Below are positions 1 to 8,501 of a stretch of 64,000 bases of DNA, one piece after another (within the stretch, counting starts at the first letter, position 1; each line of letters starts with the position of its first letter). The position numbers and the translations under genes were made by a program. The notes under the pieces are model-generated. The model made no database searches and was not told the DNA's origin. It saw only the letters and a list, made by a program, of their open reading frames with translations. Origin of the DNA: Shimia sp039969785. GTDB taxonomy: Bacteria > Pseudomonadota > Alphaproteobacteria > Rhodobacterales > Rhodobacteraceae. Location of the stretch: the NCBI RefSeq assembly GCF_039969785.1, contig NZ_JBDVNC010000044.1, positions 62,001 to 126,000 of the forward strand, given 5' to 3'.

Positions 1-350
1 GTCATCAGGTTCTGCTGCATCATCAGCTCGACCGTGTTGTCATCCGGGTTCAACGCTTCGGACTGCACCACCTGACGGCATCCATTCACCAGAATATCGA
101 CCTGATCAAAGGCATCAATCGTCGCTGAAATCAGGTTTTTGATGGTCAGCTTTTCGCGCAAATCACCGGCAAAATAGCGCACATTGCCGTCGTCGGTATT
201 GACCCCAAGCTCTGCAACAAGCCGTTTTTCATCCATGTCCGCAAACATGACATTCGCGCCAAGGTCGGCAAACTGCCGTCCCACAGCCAGACCAATCCCA
301 TTGGCTGATCCCGTAACGATCGCGGTTTTACCCGCTATTGAATATGACAT
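1..350 (-). CDS. SDR family oxidoreductase, 3' end outside the window
   Basis: The reverse strand reads from an ATG at 348-350 through a classical short-chain dehydrogenase N-terminus: a beta strand followed by TGSANGIG (the TGxxxGxG nucleotide-binding motif), a DMDE acidic residue after the second strand, and a DILVN stretch like the NNAG region. About 116 residues are present and the catalytic YxxxK part lies beyond position 1. The family are NAD(P)-dependent cytosolic oxidoreductases; the substrate cannot be told from this half. The next gene upstream, rsmC, is on the same strand 46 bases away, so they may be co-transcribed. Family call is firm, function open. Confidence 0.85.
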   Translation of the reverse strand, partial: MSYSIAGKTAIVTGSANGIGLAVGRQFADLGANVMFADMDEKRLVAELGVNTDDGNVRYFAGDLREKLTIKNLISATIDAFDQVDILVNGCRQVVQSEALNPDDNTVELMMQQNLM

Positions 351-396
351 GTGCGATCCCCATCACGCTGTCCGATTCTGCGCAGCTTACGCGGAT

Positions 397-1380
397 TCAA
401 CGCCGCTTGCGAGCGGGTCTCTGAGCGTGCAAAACTTTGAACCGATTATCGCCTGCGACCTCGTCTACCTTTGCGAAACACGCCTGCAGCGTGGTCTCGT
501 AAGGCAAATGGCGGTTGGCAACCATCCACAAATGCCCGCTTGGTGTGAGAATGCGCGCGGCGGATTGAATGAACTCTACACCCAAACCGGGTTCGGCTTT
601 GCGCCCGGTGTGGAAAGGTGGGTTCATCACCACAGTATCAACCCGCTCTTTGAGCACCCATTGCGTGGCATCCGCCCAGTGGAACTGCGCCCGGGCATCC
701 GTCACGTTGCGGCGCGCACAGTCCAGCGCGACATGGTCGGCCTCGACAAGATGCACATCGCGGACATTTTCATTTTCCAGAATTTTAGAACTAAGGTATC
801 CCCACCCTGCCCCCAAATCCGCCACAACACGTCCCAGTTTAGCAGGCAAGGCCGCCGCCAGCGCCTGCGACGCCGGATCGATCCCATCAGCAGAAAATAC
901 ACCCGGCAAAGTCACAAAACGCCCGTCCACCTGCGTTGGCTCGCTCGCGCGCCACTCGGCAAAGTCTCCGCCCTGGAACCAGAACAACTTGCCATGCGCC
1001 TTGGACGCCACGCCTTGTACGTCAGCGCGTTTGCGGCACTCTTTCAGAACGCTGTCGATCCCGTCGGTCTTTTGACCGTCAACCACAACCACGTCCGCCA
1101 CAGCCGCCGCCCGGGCCAACAGATCACGTGCCTGGGCTTTGGCGCGGGGCAGGACCACAACCGCCATCGCGTATGTGCCCGCCTCTTCAACGTCACACTG
1201 ATACCCGGCAGCCGCAAAAGCATCACAGTCCGGCTTTAGTGGCTGAATGAGTGTGCAGTTCTCTTTGGGCAGGGCCGATAAATCATACCCGGCACGCGGC
1301 GCAAAAACGGCGACGCGCCCTTCGGTCGGCACGACAAGGCCAAACGCCTCGACGGCATGGGTCAATCTGGAATGGGACAT
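397..1380 (-). CDS. rsmC: Class I SAM methyltransferase, RsmC-like 16S rRNA (guanine-N2) methyltransferase
   Basis: The 327-residue protein has the two-part architecture of RsmC/RlmG enzymes: a degenerate N-terminal methyltransferase-like half, then a catalytic Rossmann half with SAM motif DLGAGWG at about 188-194, an acidic EAD after strand 2, and the N2-guanine catalytic motif NPPFH at 253-257. Enzymes of this family methylate a guanine of small-subunit rRNA (G1207 in E. coli). It ends in a basic tail (RPARKRR), fitting an RNA-binding role. It is co-directional with clpS, 27 bases downstream of it. RsmC rather than RlmG is a best guess from length and motif spacing. Confidence 0.82.
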   Translation of the reverse strand: MSHSRLTHAVEAFGLVVPTEGRVAVFAPRAGYDLSALPKENCTLIQPLKPDCDAFAAAGYQCDVEEAGTYAMAVVVLPRAKAQARDLLARAAAVADVVVVDGQKTDGIDSVLKECRKRADVQGVASKAHGKLFWFQGGDFAEWRASEPTQVDGRFVTLPGVFSADGIDPASQALAAALPAKLGRVVADLGAGWGYLSSKILENENVRDVHLVEADHVALDCARRNVTDARAQFHWADATQWVLKERVDTVVMNPPFHTGRKAEPGLGVEFIQSAARILTPSGHLWMVANRHLPYETTLQACFAKVDEVAGDNRFKVLHAQRPARKRR

Positions 1381-1407
1381 ATTATCACGAGCACCAGCCT
1401 TAGCTGA

Positions 1408-1725
1408 TCACTCTTTCTCCATAGTGCATTGCAGCGGATGCTGATGGCGGCGCGCGAAATCCATGACCTGCGTCACCTTGGTCTCTGCAATCTCGTGACT
1501 GAAGACACCTACAACAGCAAGCCCCTTTTTGTGCACGGTCAACATGATCTCAAACGCCTCGGCATGAGTCATGCCAAAGAACCGCTCAAGGATATGAACC
1601 ACAAATTCCATCGGCGTGTAGTCATCGTTCAGCAGCATCACTTTATAAAGCGGCGGGCGCTTGGTCTTGATGCGCGTCTGAACGGCGACACCGGAATCTC
1701 CGTCGTCGTCAGAGTCGTTTGACAT
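1408..1725 (-). CDS. clpS: ATP-dependent Clp protease adaptor ClpS
   Basis: A protein of about 105 residues with the ClpS core: YKVMLLNDDYTPMEFVV, then the HAEAFEIM helix, VHKKG, and AETKV near the end. ClpS binds N-degron substrates (Phe, Leu, Tyr, Trp N-termini) in a pocket formed around the NDDYT segment and hands them to ClpAP. An upstream in-frame ATG at 1746 exists, but the start at 1725 (MSNDSDDD) gives the usual short acidic, disordered N-terminus needed to enter the ClpA pore, so I prefer it. clpA is not next to it here; rsmC follows on the same strand. Confidence 0.93.
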   Translation of the reverse strand: MSNDSDDDGDSGVAVQTRIKTKRPPLYKVMLLNDDYTPMEFVVHILERFFGMTHAEAFEIMLTVHKKGLAVVGVFSHEIAETKVTQVMDFARRHQHPLQCTMEKE

Positions 1726-1828
1726 CAACAATGGCTGCAATGGCATATGTGCGGTCCGCTATAGGGGTGGATTGCGTTCTGTGTTTATATAGCGTCATCA
1801 GGGCTCTAGAAAAGGGGCTGTACACCTG

Positions 1829-2542
1829 ATGGGCGCTCACATGGCTAAAAATCTGACAACAATTGGCTTCGATGCCGATGATACGCTCTGGTACAACGAG
1901 CGTTTCTTTCGCATCACCCAGGAGCGATTCGCGGAATTGTTGACGGATTTTGCACCGGCGGATCATCTTATGGATCGCCTTCTGGAAGCTGAACGTCGCA
2001 ATCTTGGACATTACGGGTTCGGCATCAAAGGCTTTGTGCTGTCGATGATCGAAACCGCAATTGAAGTGACAGAGGAACGCGTTCCCGCCGCTGTAATTGC
2101 CGAACTGATGGCCGCAGGGCGCGAAATGTTGCGCCACCCGATCGAGCTTTTGCCGCATGCCCGCGACACGGTTCTGAGCCTGGGCGCCGACTATCATCTG
2201 GTGCTTATCACCAAGGGAGATTTGCTGGATCAGGAACGTAAACTGGCGCAAAGCGGGTTGGGCGAGCTGTTTGACTGGGTCGAAATAGTCTCAGACAAAA
2301 CGCCCGAAATGTACCACCGCGTCTTTGCACGCCACGGCGATGGCGCAGCGCGCGCTTTGATGGTGGGTGATTCCATGCGATCCGACGTTGTGCCCGCGAT
2401 CACAGCCGGTGGCTGGGGTGTCTTTATTCCTCAGGGCCCGGCGTGGGAGCTGGAAAAAGCCTCACCACCCGCAGACACAAGCCGTTTTTTTGAGCTGCCG
2501 ACCTTGCAACCTTTGCCCGACCTTGTTCATCGGCTGGATTGA
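1829..2542 (+). CDS. HAD-superfamily hydrolase (YjjG-like)
   Basis: 237 residues with the haloacid dehalogenase motifs: motif I DADDTLW at 15-21 (nucleophile and acid Asp), a four-helix cap region from about 25 to 100, motif II threonine in LITKGD near 128, a lysine in DKTPEMY near 157, and motif III GDSMRSDV near 180-186. Such proteins are Mg-dependent phosphohydrolases; the closest well-known type is the house-cleaning nucleotidase YjjG, but substrate specificity is not readable. A second ATG 12 bases downstream (MAKNLTTIGFD) is an equally plausible start. It is divergent from clpS. Confidence 0.8.
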   Translation: MGAHMAKNLTTIGFDADDTLWYNERFFRITQERFAELLTDFAPADHLMDRLLEAERRNLGHYGFGIKGFVLSMIETAIEVTEERVPAAVIAELMAAGREMLRHPIELLPHARDTVLSLGADYHLVLITKGDLLDQERKLAQSGLGELFDWVEIVSDKTPEMYHRVFARHGDGAARALMVGDSMRSDVVPAITAGGWGVFIPQGPAWELEKASPPADTSRFFELPTLQPLPDLVHRLD

Positions 2543-2711
2543 CGCTGCGTCGTTCATAACAAAAATTCGCACCAGTTGCGGTTGTATGGGTCACAGCCCC
2601 TACATCTGCGATTTAGCCTGAAAGACCCCCTGCAAATCATGTGAAACAAACACTTTATTCGGATTCCGGCTTGTGCTAGCGTTGTCTCAATAAAAAGGTC
2701 AGACCGAAAAA

Positions 2712-4097
2712 TTGGCGGCCAGAGGCAGAGAAAAGGCAGTTCAGGTGAAGGCTCGGCAACCATGGCCGGCCCGATTCGGGCTTTTGGCATTAACACTCGT
2801 GTGGCTCGCTTTTGGCGTAGCTTCAAACGTGTCCGCGGCACCTTATGCCGCGATGGTGATAGACGCCCGCTCAGGCGAGGTGCTTCACGCAAGAAACGCG
2901 GACACCCGTCTGCATCCGGCATCGCTGACCAAGATGATGACGCTTTACATCGCGTTCGAGGCGATCAAAAACGGCGAGATCTCGCTGGATACCAAAGTGC
3001 GCATTTCCAAAAATGCGGCGGCGGAGCCTCCTTCAAAACTTGGCCTTAAGTCGGGTCAGCGCATTGCGATGCGCTATCTGATCCGGGCTGCGTCGGTCAA
3101 ATCGGCCAATGATGCCGCAACTGCGATTGGCGAAGCACTGGAAGGGTCCGAAGCGGCATTTGCCCGCCGGATGAACCGGACCGCCAAGGCGCTTGGCATG
3201 TCCAACACGACCTTTAAGAACGCACATGGGTTAACCGAAAGCGGACATATGTCGACCGCGCGGGACATGACCACATTGGGGCGTCACCTGCTCTATGACT
3301 ACCCGCAATACTACAACCTGTTTTCACGCCGTTCGACCGATGCCGGGATCAAGACCGTCACCAATACCAACCGTCGCCTGCTTGCGGCGTATCGCGGTGC
3401 CGATGGGATCAAAACAGGTTATACTCGCGCCGCCGGTTTCAACCTTGTTGCCTCTGCGGAACGCGGAAATGAAAGAATTATCGCCACCGTGTTCGGAGGC
3501 CGCTCTTCAGCGACCCGCAACGCAAAAGTTGCCGAATTGCTTGACCTTGGGTTCGGCCGCGCGCCCAGCAATGTTGCCGTGCGCAAACCTTCGGCGCCTG
3601 CCTATAAAGGCGGCCCGCCGCCTGCTGGCAAAACCATCCGCGTCAACTTAGCCGTCAGGAAATCCCTGCGCCCCAAAATGCGCCCTGTGACCAACGAGCC
3701 TGAAAACCAGGCGGTTGTCATCGCTGCTGCCAAAGTGATCGAACACGATATTCAGTCAGCCCTGCTGCAAGCTCAGCAAGACACAGCCGCTGCATTGATC
3801 GCCCCCGAGGTGACACCTCCGCCCGAACCCAAAGTGGTCACACGCCTGTCCACATCTGGCGGACGTCATTGGGGTGTCAATGTGGGCCGGTATGCCAGCC
3901 GCTATGCCGCCGAAAAGTTCCTGCTAAAGACCGCACTGGCTGAGATGTCGACGCTGGACGGGTCATTGCGCAAGGTGGTGCGGAATTCGCGCGGGTATGA
4001 GGCCAACTTCATGGGCATGACCCGTGAAACCGCTGACCTCGCCTGCCGCAGGCTGCAGGCACGCCAGATCACCTGTTACACAATTGGTCCCGGCTAA
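2712..4097 (+). CDS. D-alanyl-D-alanine carboxypeptidase (PBP5 family) with C-terminal SPOR domain
   Basis: 461 residues from a TTG at 2712; a GTG at 2745 with a purine-rich stretch 5' of it is a good alternative start. An N-terminal hydrophobic signal sequence ends near ASNVSAA (about 42). The penicillin-binding peptidase motifs are all present: SLTK at 71-74 (Ser nucleophile), SAN at 131-133, KTG at 234-236. A proline-rich linker leads to a C-terminal SPOR-like region (about 380-461, GRHWGVNVGRYAS), which in other proteins binds denuded septal peptidoglycan. The enzyme trims the terminal D-Ala of pentapeptides in the periplasm; the SPOR module suggests action at the division site. Confidence 0.9.
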   Translation: MAARGREKAVQVKARQPWPARFGLLALTLVWLAFGVASNVSAAPYAAMVIDARSGEVLHARNADTRLHPASLTKMMTLYIAFEAIKNGEISLDTKVRISKNAAAEPPSKLGLKSGQRIAMRYLIRAASVKSANDAATAIGEALEGSEAAFARRMNRTAKALGMSNTTFKNAHGLTESGHMSTARDMTTLGRHLLYDYPQYYNLFSRRSTDAGIKTVTNTNRRLLAAYRGADGIKTGYTRAAGFNLVASAERGNERIIATVFGGRSSATRNAKVAELLDLGFGRAPSNVAVRKPSAPAYKGGPPPAGKTIRVNLAVRKSLRPKMRPVTNEPENQAVVIAAAKVIEHDIQSALLQAQQDTAAALIAPEVTPPPEPKVVTRLSTSGGRHWGVNVGRYASRYAAEKFLLKTALAEMSTLDGSLRKVVRNSRGYEANFMGMTRETADLACRRLQARQITCYTIGPG

Positions 4098-4142
4098 GGG
4101 ACCACTTCAATCATCTCTTGGAAAACCGGCAACCCAACCAAT

Positions 4143-4301
4143 TCAAGGTTTGGGTTTGTCGTCATATTGCCCTGACAAAATACGCTGGGCATCACCGTCC
4201 GGGTCGTCATACTGATTAGATTTCACCGTATACACAAACGCCAAAAGACCAACGCCCCCCAGCACCAGCGAGATCGGAATCAGATAGGCCAGAATTTGCA
4301 T
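4143..4301 (-). CDS. ccoS: cbb3-type cytochrome oxidase assembly protein CcoS
   Basis: A 52-residue reading frame, found by direct translation. It begins MQILAYLIPISLVLGG, a single transmembrane helix, followed by the CcoS signature in which an FVYTVKSNQYDDP segment leads into DAQRIL and a short charged tail. CcoS is a small inner-membrane protein needed for cofactor insertion into the cbb3 oxidase. The ATG lies 6 bases after the ccoI stop, completing the order ccoG-H-I-S. Its 3' end faces that of the carboxypeptidase gene across 45 bases without an obvious terminator. Confidence 0.93.
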   Translation of the reverse strand: MQILAYLIPISLVLGGVGLLAFVYTVKSNQYDDPDGDAQRILSGQYDDKPKP

Positions 4302-4307
4302 GTGTCG

Positions 4308-6494
4308 TTACCTCACCCGCAGCGCGTTGAGCGACACAGTAATCGAAGACAATGACATCGCCAATGCAGCAATCAGCGGTGTCGCCAATCCGGCCACGGC
4401 CAGCGGCACAGCAATGACATTATAGACTGTCGCAATCCGAAAGTTCTCGCGAATTCGGCGGGTCGAAGACCGCGCTGTGACCAGCGCATCAGCAATCGGA
4501 CTCAGATCCCCACCCAGCAGAACAATATCAGACGCCACACGCGCTGCATCCAGCGCCGACGCAGGAGAGATCGATACATGTGCCGCTGCCAGGGCGGCAG
4601 TGTCATTCAACCCGTCCCCGACCATCAACACATGTTTGCCATCCCTGGCCAAATTCTGCACCCGGCGCGCCTTGTCTTCGGGCAATGCTTCGGCCGCCCA
4701 GCGTTCAATCCCCAACCGGTTGGCCAGATCTTCCACGGCACCAGTTGTGTCGCCTGACAACAGGATCACGGTCTTGCCGTCGGCTTTCAACGCCGAAACA
4801 GCCTGTTCGGCCCCATCCCGCAGCGCATCCGCAAACAAAAACGCCTTAGGCGCGCCATCTCCGGCATCCAGATAAGCCGATGTCTGAGCCAGCGGCGACG
4901 CACCGACCCACGACGCCCGGCCCAGACGGACCAGTTTGCCGTCCAACAGGCCTTGAGTCCCGTATCCCGGCACTTCTTTGATCTCGCTCAGCAATGCTGG
5001 CGCAATGCCAGCCGCCTGCCCTGACCGCGTCAGGGCAAGGCTCAGCGGATGAGACGACCCCATCGCCAATGCCAGCGCCACCGAAAGGTCCTGGCGTGAG
5101 AATGCATCCAGATTGGTCAGCTCTGGCGTGCCCGCAGTCAGCGTGCCTGTCTTGTCAAACACAACCGTATCCACCTGCGCCAGACGTTCCAACGCGGTGG
5201 AGTCTTTGATCAGCATGCCCTTGCGAAAAAGCCGCCCCGACGCCGCAGTTGTCACCGCCGGCACCGCCAGCCCAAGCGCGCATGGACATGTAATGATCAA
5301 CACAGCCGCCGCAATATTCAAGGCTGTGCGCACGTCAAACGTATACAGGTACCAGCCCAGAAAGCTGAGTGCCGACAATATGTGTACGCCCGGCGCATAA
5401 AGCTTGGCCGCCTTGTCCGCCAGTGACGTGTAATTCGAACGACCCGATTCAGCGACGGCCACCAGATCCGCCATGCGATGCAGGCTGGTTTCTTTCCCAA
5501 CCGCAGTCGCCCGCACAACCAGCGGCCCGGTCAGGTTCACTTCCCCCGCGCTGACTTGCAGACCCGGTTCCGCAAACACCGGCAACGTTTCTCCGGTCAG
5601 CAAGGACCGGTCCAGCTCTGATTGGCCCTGTTCAATGTCTCCGTCCACCGGCATGCGTCCGCCCGGGCGCACCAACACCAGATCGCCAACGTTTAACGCG
5701 CTGACCTGAACAGTTTCCTCCTGGCCATCGCTCAACCGCACCGCGCGCGGGACTTCCAGCGCGGCCAGTTCTTCGGCGGCAGACCGCGCGGCAGCGCGGG
5801 TTCTGTGGTCCAGATATCGCCCAGCCAGCAGGAAAAACACCAATGTCAGCGCCGCATCAAAATAGGCGTGTTCGCCGGACAATGACGTTTCCCAAAGGGA
5901 CGTGAAAACAGCCAGCAGAATCGCCAGAACAATGGGGACATCCATGTTCAGACGTCGATGTTTCAACGCGTTCCACGCACTGACGTAAAACGGACGCCCG
6001 GAAAATACGATCGTTGGCAACGCAATCGCTGCGGAAATCCAATGGAACATGTCGCGCGTCGCCGCCTCTGCCCCGGACCAGACCGAGATCGACAGCAACA
6101 TCACATTCATTGACGCAAAACCGGCCACGGCCAGACGCATCAACAAATCACGCCCCGCCTTGTTCGATTCCGTTGATTTTAGCGTCCCGGCGTCAAGTTC
6201 ATGGGCTTCATATCCGATGCCCTCTAACACGCGCGCAAGATCGTCCGCAGTAACATCCGGTTCAGCTTCCACAGTGGCGCGCTTAAGGGTCAGGTTCACA
6301 CGTACAGACTTAACACCCGGCTGGCGCGCGAGTTCGTTTTCGATAGTGGTGATGCACAGCGCACAATGCACCGTCGGCACCGACAGCGCCAAATGCGCAT
6401 CATGTTGCGCATCCCGTTCCGCAATGGCCGCCGCAGCCGGGGCTGCGTCACAGGCCGGACAGGCCGAAATATTCGGACGCATCGCAGCCGTCAT
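4308..6494 (-). CDS. ccoI: Copper-translocating P1B-type ATPase CcoI (FixI), cbb3 oxidase assembly
   Basis: 728 residues. The N-terminal metal-binding part has CPAC at 12-15 and a heavy-metal-associated domain with CALC at 44-47. The P-type ATPase core follows: TGE actuator loop at 299-301, the metal-translocating CPC at 402-404 inside ITCPCALGLA, the phosphorylated Asp in DKTGTLT at 446-452, and the hinge GDGLNDTAAL near 625. CcoI/FixI exports Cu(I) for the CuB site of cbb3 oxidase. It lies between ccoH (3 bases upstream) and ccoS (6 bases downstream), which separates it from detoxification CopA pumps. Confidence 0.95.
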   Translation of the reverse strand: MTAAMRPNISACPACDAAPAAAAIAERDAQHDAHLALSVPTVHCALCITTIENELARQPGVKSVRVNLTLKRATVEAEPDVTADDLARVLEGIGYEAHELDAGTLKSTESNKAGRDLLMRLAVAGFASMNVMLLSISVWSGAEAATRDMFHWISAAIALPTIVFSGRPFYVSAWNALKHRRLNMDVPIVLAILLAVFTSLWETSLSGEHAYFDAALTLVFFLLAGRYLDHRTRAAARSAAEELAALEVPRAVRLSDGQEETVQVSALNVGDLVLVRPGGRMPVDGDIEQGQSELDRSLLTGETLPVFAEPGLQVSAGEVNLTGPLVVRATAVGKETSLHRMADLVAVAESGRSNYTSLADKAAKLYAPGVHILSALSFLGWYLYTFDVRTALNIAAAVLIITCPCALGLAVPAVTTAASGRLFRKGMLIKDSTALERLAQVDTVVFDKTGTLTAGTPELTNLDAFSRQDLSVALALAMGSSHPLSLALTRSGQAAGIAPALLSEIKEVPGYGTQGLLDGKLVRLGRASWVGASPLAQTSAYLDAGDGAPKAFLFADALRDGAEQAVSALKADGKTVILLSGDTTGAVEDLANRLGIERWAAEALPEDKARRVQNLARDGKHVLMVGDGLNDTAALAAAHVSISPASALDAARVASDIVLLGGDLSPIADALVTARSSTRRIRENFRIATVYNVIAVPLAVAGLATPLIAALAMSLSSITVSLNALRVR

Positions 6495-6497
6495 GTG

Positions 6498-6959
6498 TCA
6501 GCCCTGCGTCACGTGCAGAACCACACGCTGCGTGAATTCCGTGCCGTCCTTGGCCCGGGCTGTCATGCGGATGTTCCAGTTCCCTGGGGCCAGCTCGGCC
6601 GGAACCACATACGCGCGTCCGTCAAACTCAAAACTCGGTTCAACATCGTCTTTGACATGTGTCGCCCGCCCCAGAACGGCGTGCAATTCTTCTACCTCAA
6701 CCGGCGCGCCGTCCTGATCCAGTATCGAAAGCACCAACAATCCGCCGCCAGATCGCGCCGTGACAGTCCACCCCAAGGCAACCTGCGCATCGCGACGCAC
6801 ATCAAATTCCTGACTGGCGACATAGGAATTCTTTACCTCCAGCCCGGGAAAAGTTGCCACCGCGTTCCATGCCAGTATCAGATTGACCCCGATAATCACG
6901 CCGAACGCGCCGACAAAAATGAACAGCACGTGACGCCCTGTTAATTCGCCCTGCGCCAT
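6498..6959 (-). CDS. ccoH: FixH family protein CcoH, cbb3 oxidase assembly/stability
   Basis: 153 residues with one N-terminal membrane helix (about 9-30, VLFIFVGAFGVIIGVNLILAW), then a periplasmic beta-rich domain with GWTV at the end of a strand and a terminal RVVLHV strand, the FixH fold. CcoH is a single-span protein that stays associated with the cbb3 complex during assembly. Its ATG overlaps the last base of the ccoG stop codon, and ccoI starts 3 bases downstream, so it is translationally coupled in ccoGHIS. Confidence 0.92.
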   Translation of the reverse strand: MAQGELTGRHVLFIFVGAFGVIIGVNLILAWNAVATFPGLEVKNSYVASQEFDVRRDAQVALGWTVTARSGGGLLVLSILDQDGAPVEVEELHAVLGRATHVKDDVEPSFEFDGRAYVVPAELAPGNWNIRMTARAKDGTEFTQRVVLHVTQG

Positions 6960-8434
6960 CAGTTGCTCCTTCCGTTAAAGATCGTGTCCTTATGTACACG
7001 ATCTCCGTTGGTCGCGTCTTCTACCCAAAAGCGGAAATCCGTTAATGCGCCCTCTGCCGGGACCGATCCTTTGGGCGCCACAACATAAACCCGCTGCAGC
7101 TTCATCTCATCGGCAGGCACATTGACCACGTCATAGGGCGTGCCTTCCAGATCAATCCGCAACGTCGGGTCGCCTTTTAGCGACAACCGGAACGGACGCT
7201 CTTCGCCATGTTTGTTGCGCAGACGTATTTCGTATGTGTTTCGGATCGAACCGTCCGCTAATGTGACATAGGTTGGGTTGCGCACGGGCGCGACCGTCAA
7301 TTCGATGTCAGTCCGCATAAAAAGCGCCACCACCAACATGACACCCACCAACGACCACATCGCTGTATAGAGAATGGTCCGGGGGCGCAAAAAATGATGC
7401 TTCCAGACGCTACGCGGTGCGTTTCCAGCGGTTTCATGCGCCTCGTCACCCACGGCAAGATAGTCAATCAACCCACGTGGTTTGCCGACCTTGGTCATCA
7501 TGTCGTCGCAGGCATCGATGCACAAAGCACAGGTGATGCATTCCAGCTGTTGACCATCGCGAATGTCGATGCCCACCGGGCACACATTAACGCAGGCCAT
7601 ACAATCGATGCAGTCGCCCAATTCGGTGTCTTTTGTCCGTTTGCCTTTGCCACGCGGCTCGCCGCGCCAATGACGATAGCCAACAGTCAGCGTGTCTTCG
7701 TCCATCATCGCCGCCTGAATGCGCGGCCATGGGCAGGCGTAAATGCATATCTGTTCGCGCGCGATGGCCCCGAAAAACACTGTGGTAAAGGTCATCACGG
7801 CAATGGTGGTATAGGCGATTGAATGCGCCGTACCATTCAGCAGATCCACCATCAAAGTCGGCGCATCGGTATAATAAAACACCCATGCCCCACCCGTGGC
7901 CAACCCGATCAACAACCAGACAATCAACTTGGTGAGACGCAGCCGTACTTTGCGGAAATCCCATTTTTTCTGGCGATGCAGCCTGAGCCGCGCGTTCCGG
8001 TCGCCCTCAATCCAGCGCTCCACCAGAATAAACAGATCAGTCCACACCGTTTGCGGGCACGCGTACCCGCACCACACCCGGCCAAGTGCAGACGTAAACA
8101 GAAACAGTCCCAAACCGGCCATGATCAAAAGGCCCGCAACAAAGTAAAACTCGTGCGGCCAAATCTCGATCATGAAGAAAAAGAAACGGCGATTGCCCAG
8201 ATCAAGCAAAACTGCCTGATCCGGCAGGCTGGGGCCACGGTCCCAGCGAATCCAGGGGGTCAGGTAATAGATCCCCAATGTGAAGGCCATTATGAACCAT
8301 TTCAGGTTTCTAAAGTTGCCTTTGACTCGTTTCGGGAAAATCGGTTCGCGCGCCTTATAAAGGGCTGGCTCGGGATTGCTGCTCACGGAATCACTCACGC
8401 GTTGGAAATGGGGTAAGTCTCTTGTCTCAATCAT
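6959..8434 (-). CDS. ccoG: CcoG (FixG/RdxA/RdxB), cbb3 oxidase accessory ferredoxin-like membrane protein
   Basis: 491 residues from the ATG at 8434. There are about five membrane helices, a CGYACPQ motif in the membrane part, and two 4Fe-4S clusters in CIDCMACVNVCP and CITCALCIDAC (about 265-310), followed by a C-terminal Ig-like periplasmic domain. CcoG is described as a cupric reductase feeding Cu(I) to cbb3 assembly. An FNR box sits only 15 bases upstream of this ATG, so the in-frame GTGs at 8398 or 8386 (giving MSDSVSSN or MSSNPEP) may be the true start. First gene of ccoGHIS. Confidence 0.95.
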   Translation of the reverse strand: MIETRDLPHFQRVSDSVSSNPEPALYKAREPIFPKRVKGNFRNLKWFIMAFTLGIYYLTPWIRWDRGPSLPDQAVLLDLGNRRFFFFMIEIWPHEFYFVAGLLIMAGLGLFLFTSALGRVWCGYACPQTVWTDLFILVERWIEGDRNARLRLHRQKKWDFRKVRLRLTKLIVWLLIGLATGGAWVFYYTDAPTLMVDLLNGTAHSIAYTTIAVMTFTTVFFGAIAREQICIYACPWPRIQAAMMDEDTLTVGYRHWRGEPRGKGKRTKDTELGDCIDCMACVNVCPVGIDIRDGQQLECITCALCIDACDDMMTKVGKPRGLIDYLAVGDEAHETAGNAPRSVWKHHFLRPRTILYTAMWSLVGVMLVVALFMRTDIELTVAPVRNPTYVTLADGSIRNTYEIRLRNKHGEERPFRLSLKGDPTLRIDLEGTPYDVVNVPADEMKLQRVYVVAPKGSVPAEGALTDFRFWVEDATNGDRVHKDTIFNGRSN

Positions 8435-8448
8435 TTAGAGGCAACACT

Positions 8449-8462
8449 TTGACCTGTGTCAA
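8449..8462 (-). promoter_or_regulatory. FNR-type box upstream of ccoG
   Basis: The perfect dyad TTGAC-N4-GTCAA matches the FNR/FnrL half-site pattern TTGAY-N4-RTCAA. It lies directly 5' of the ccoGHIS operon, as expected for FnrL control of cbb3 assembly genes. The box centre is about 22 bases from the annotated ATG, which is closer than a class II activating site would allow unless translation starts further in. Confidence 0.85.
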
Positions 8463-8501
8463 ATGCCACATCTTTAATGTAGGTTTTTAACCTCGGCAGC
8501 G

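Noticed and set aside
184..1239. A 351-codon plus-strand frame opposite rsmC and the SDR fragment
   Set aside because: Both minus-strand genes have clear motifs; this frame is low in recognisable sequence and due to GC-biased third positions.
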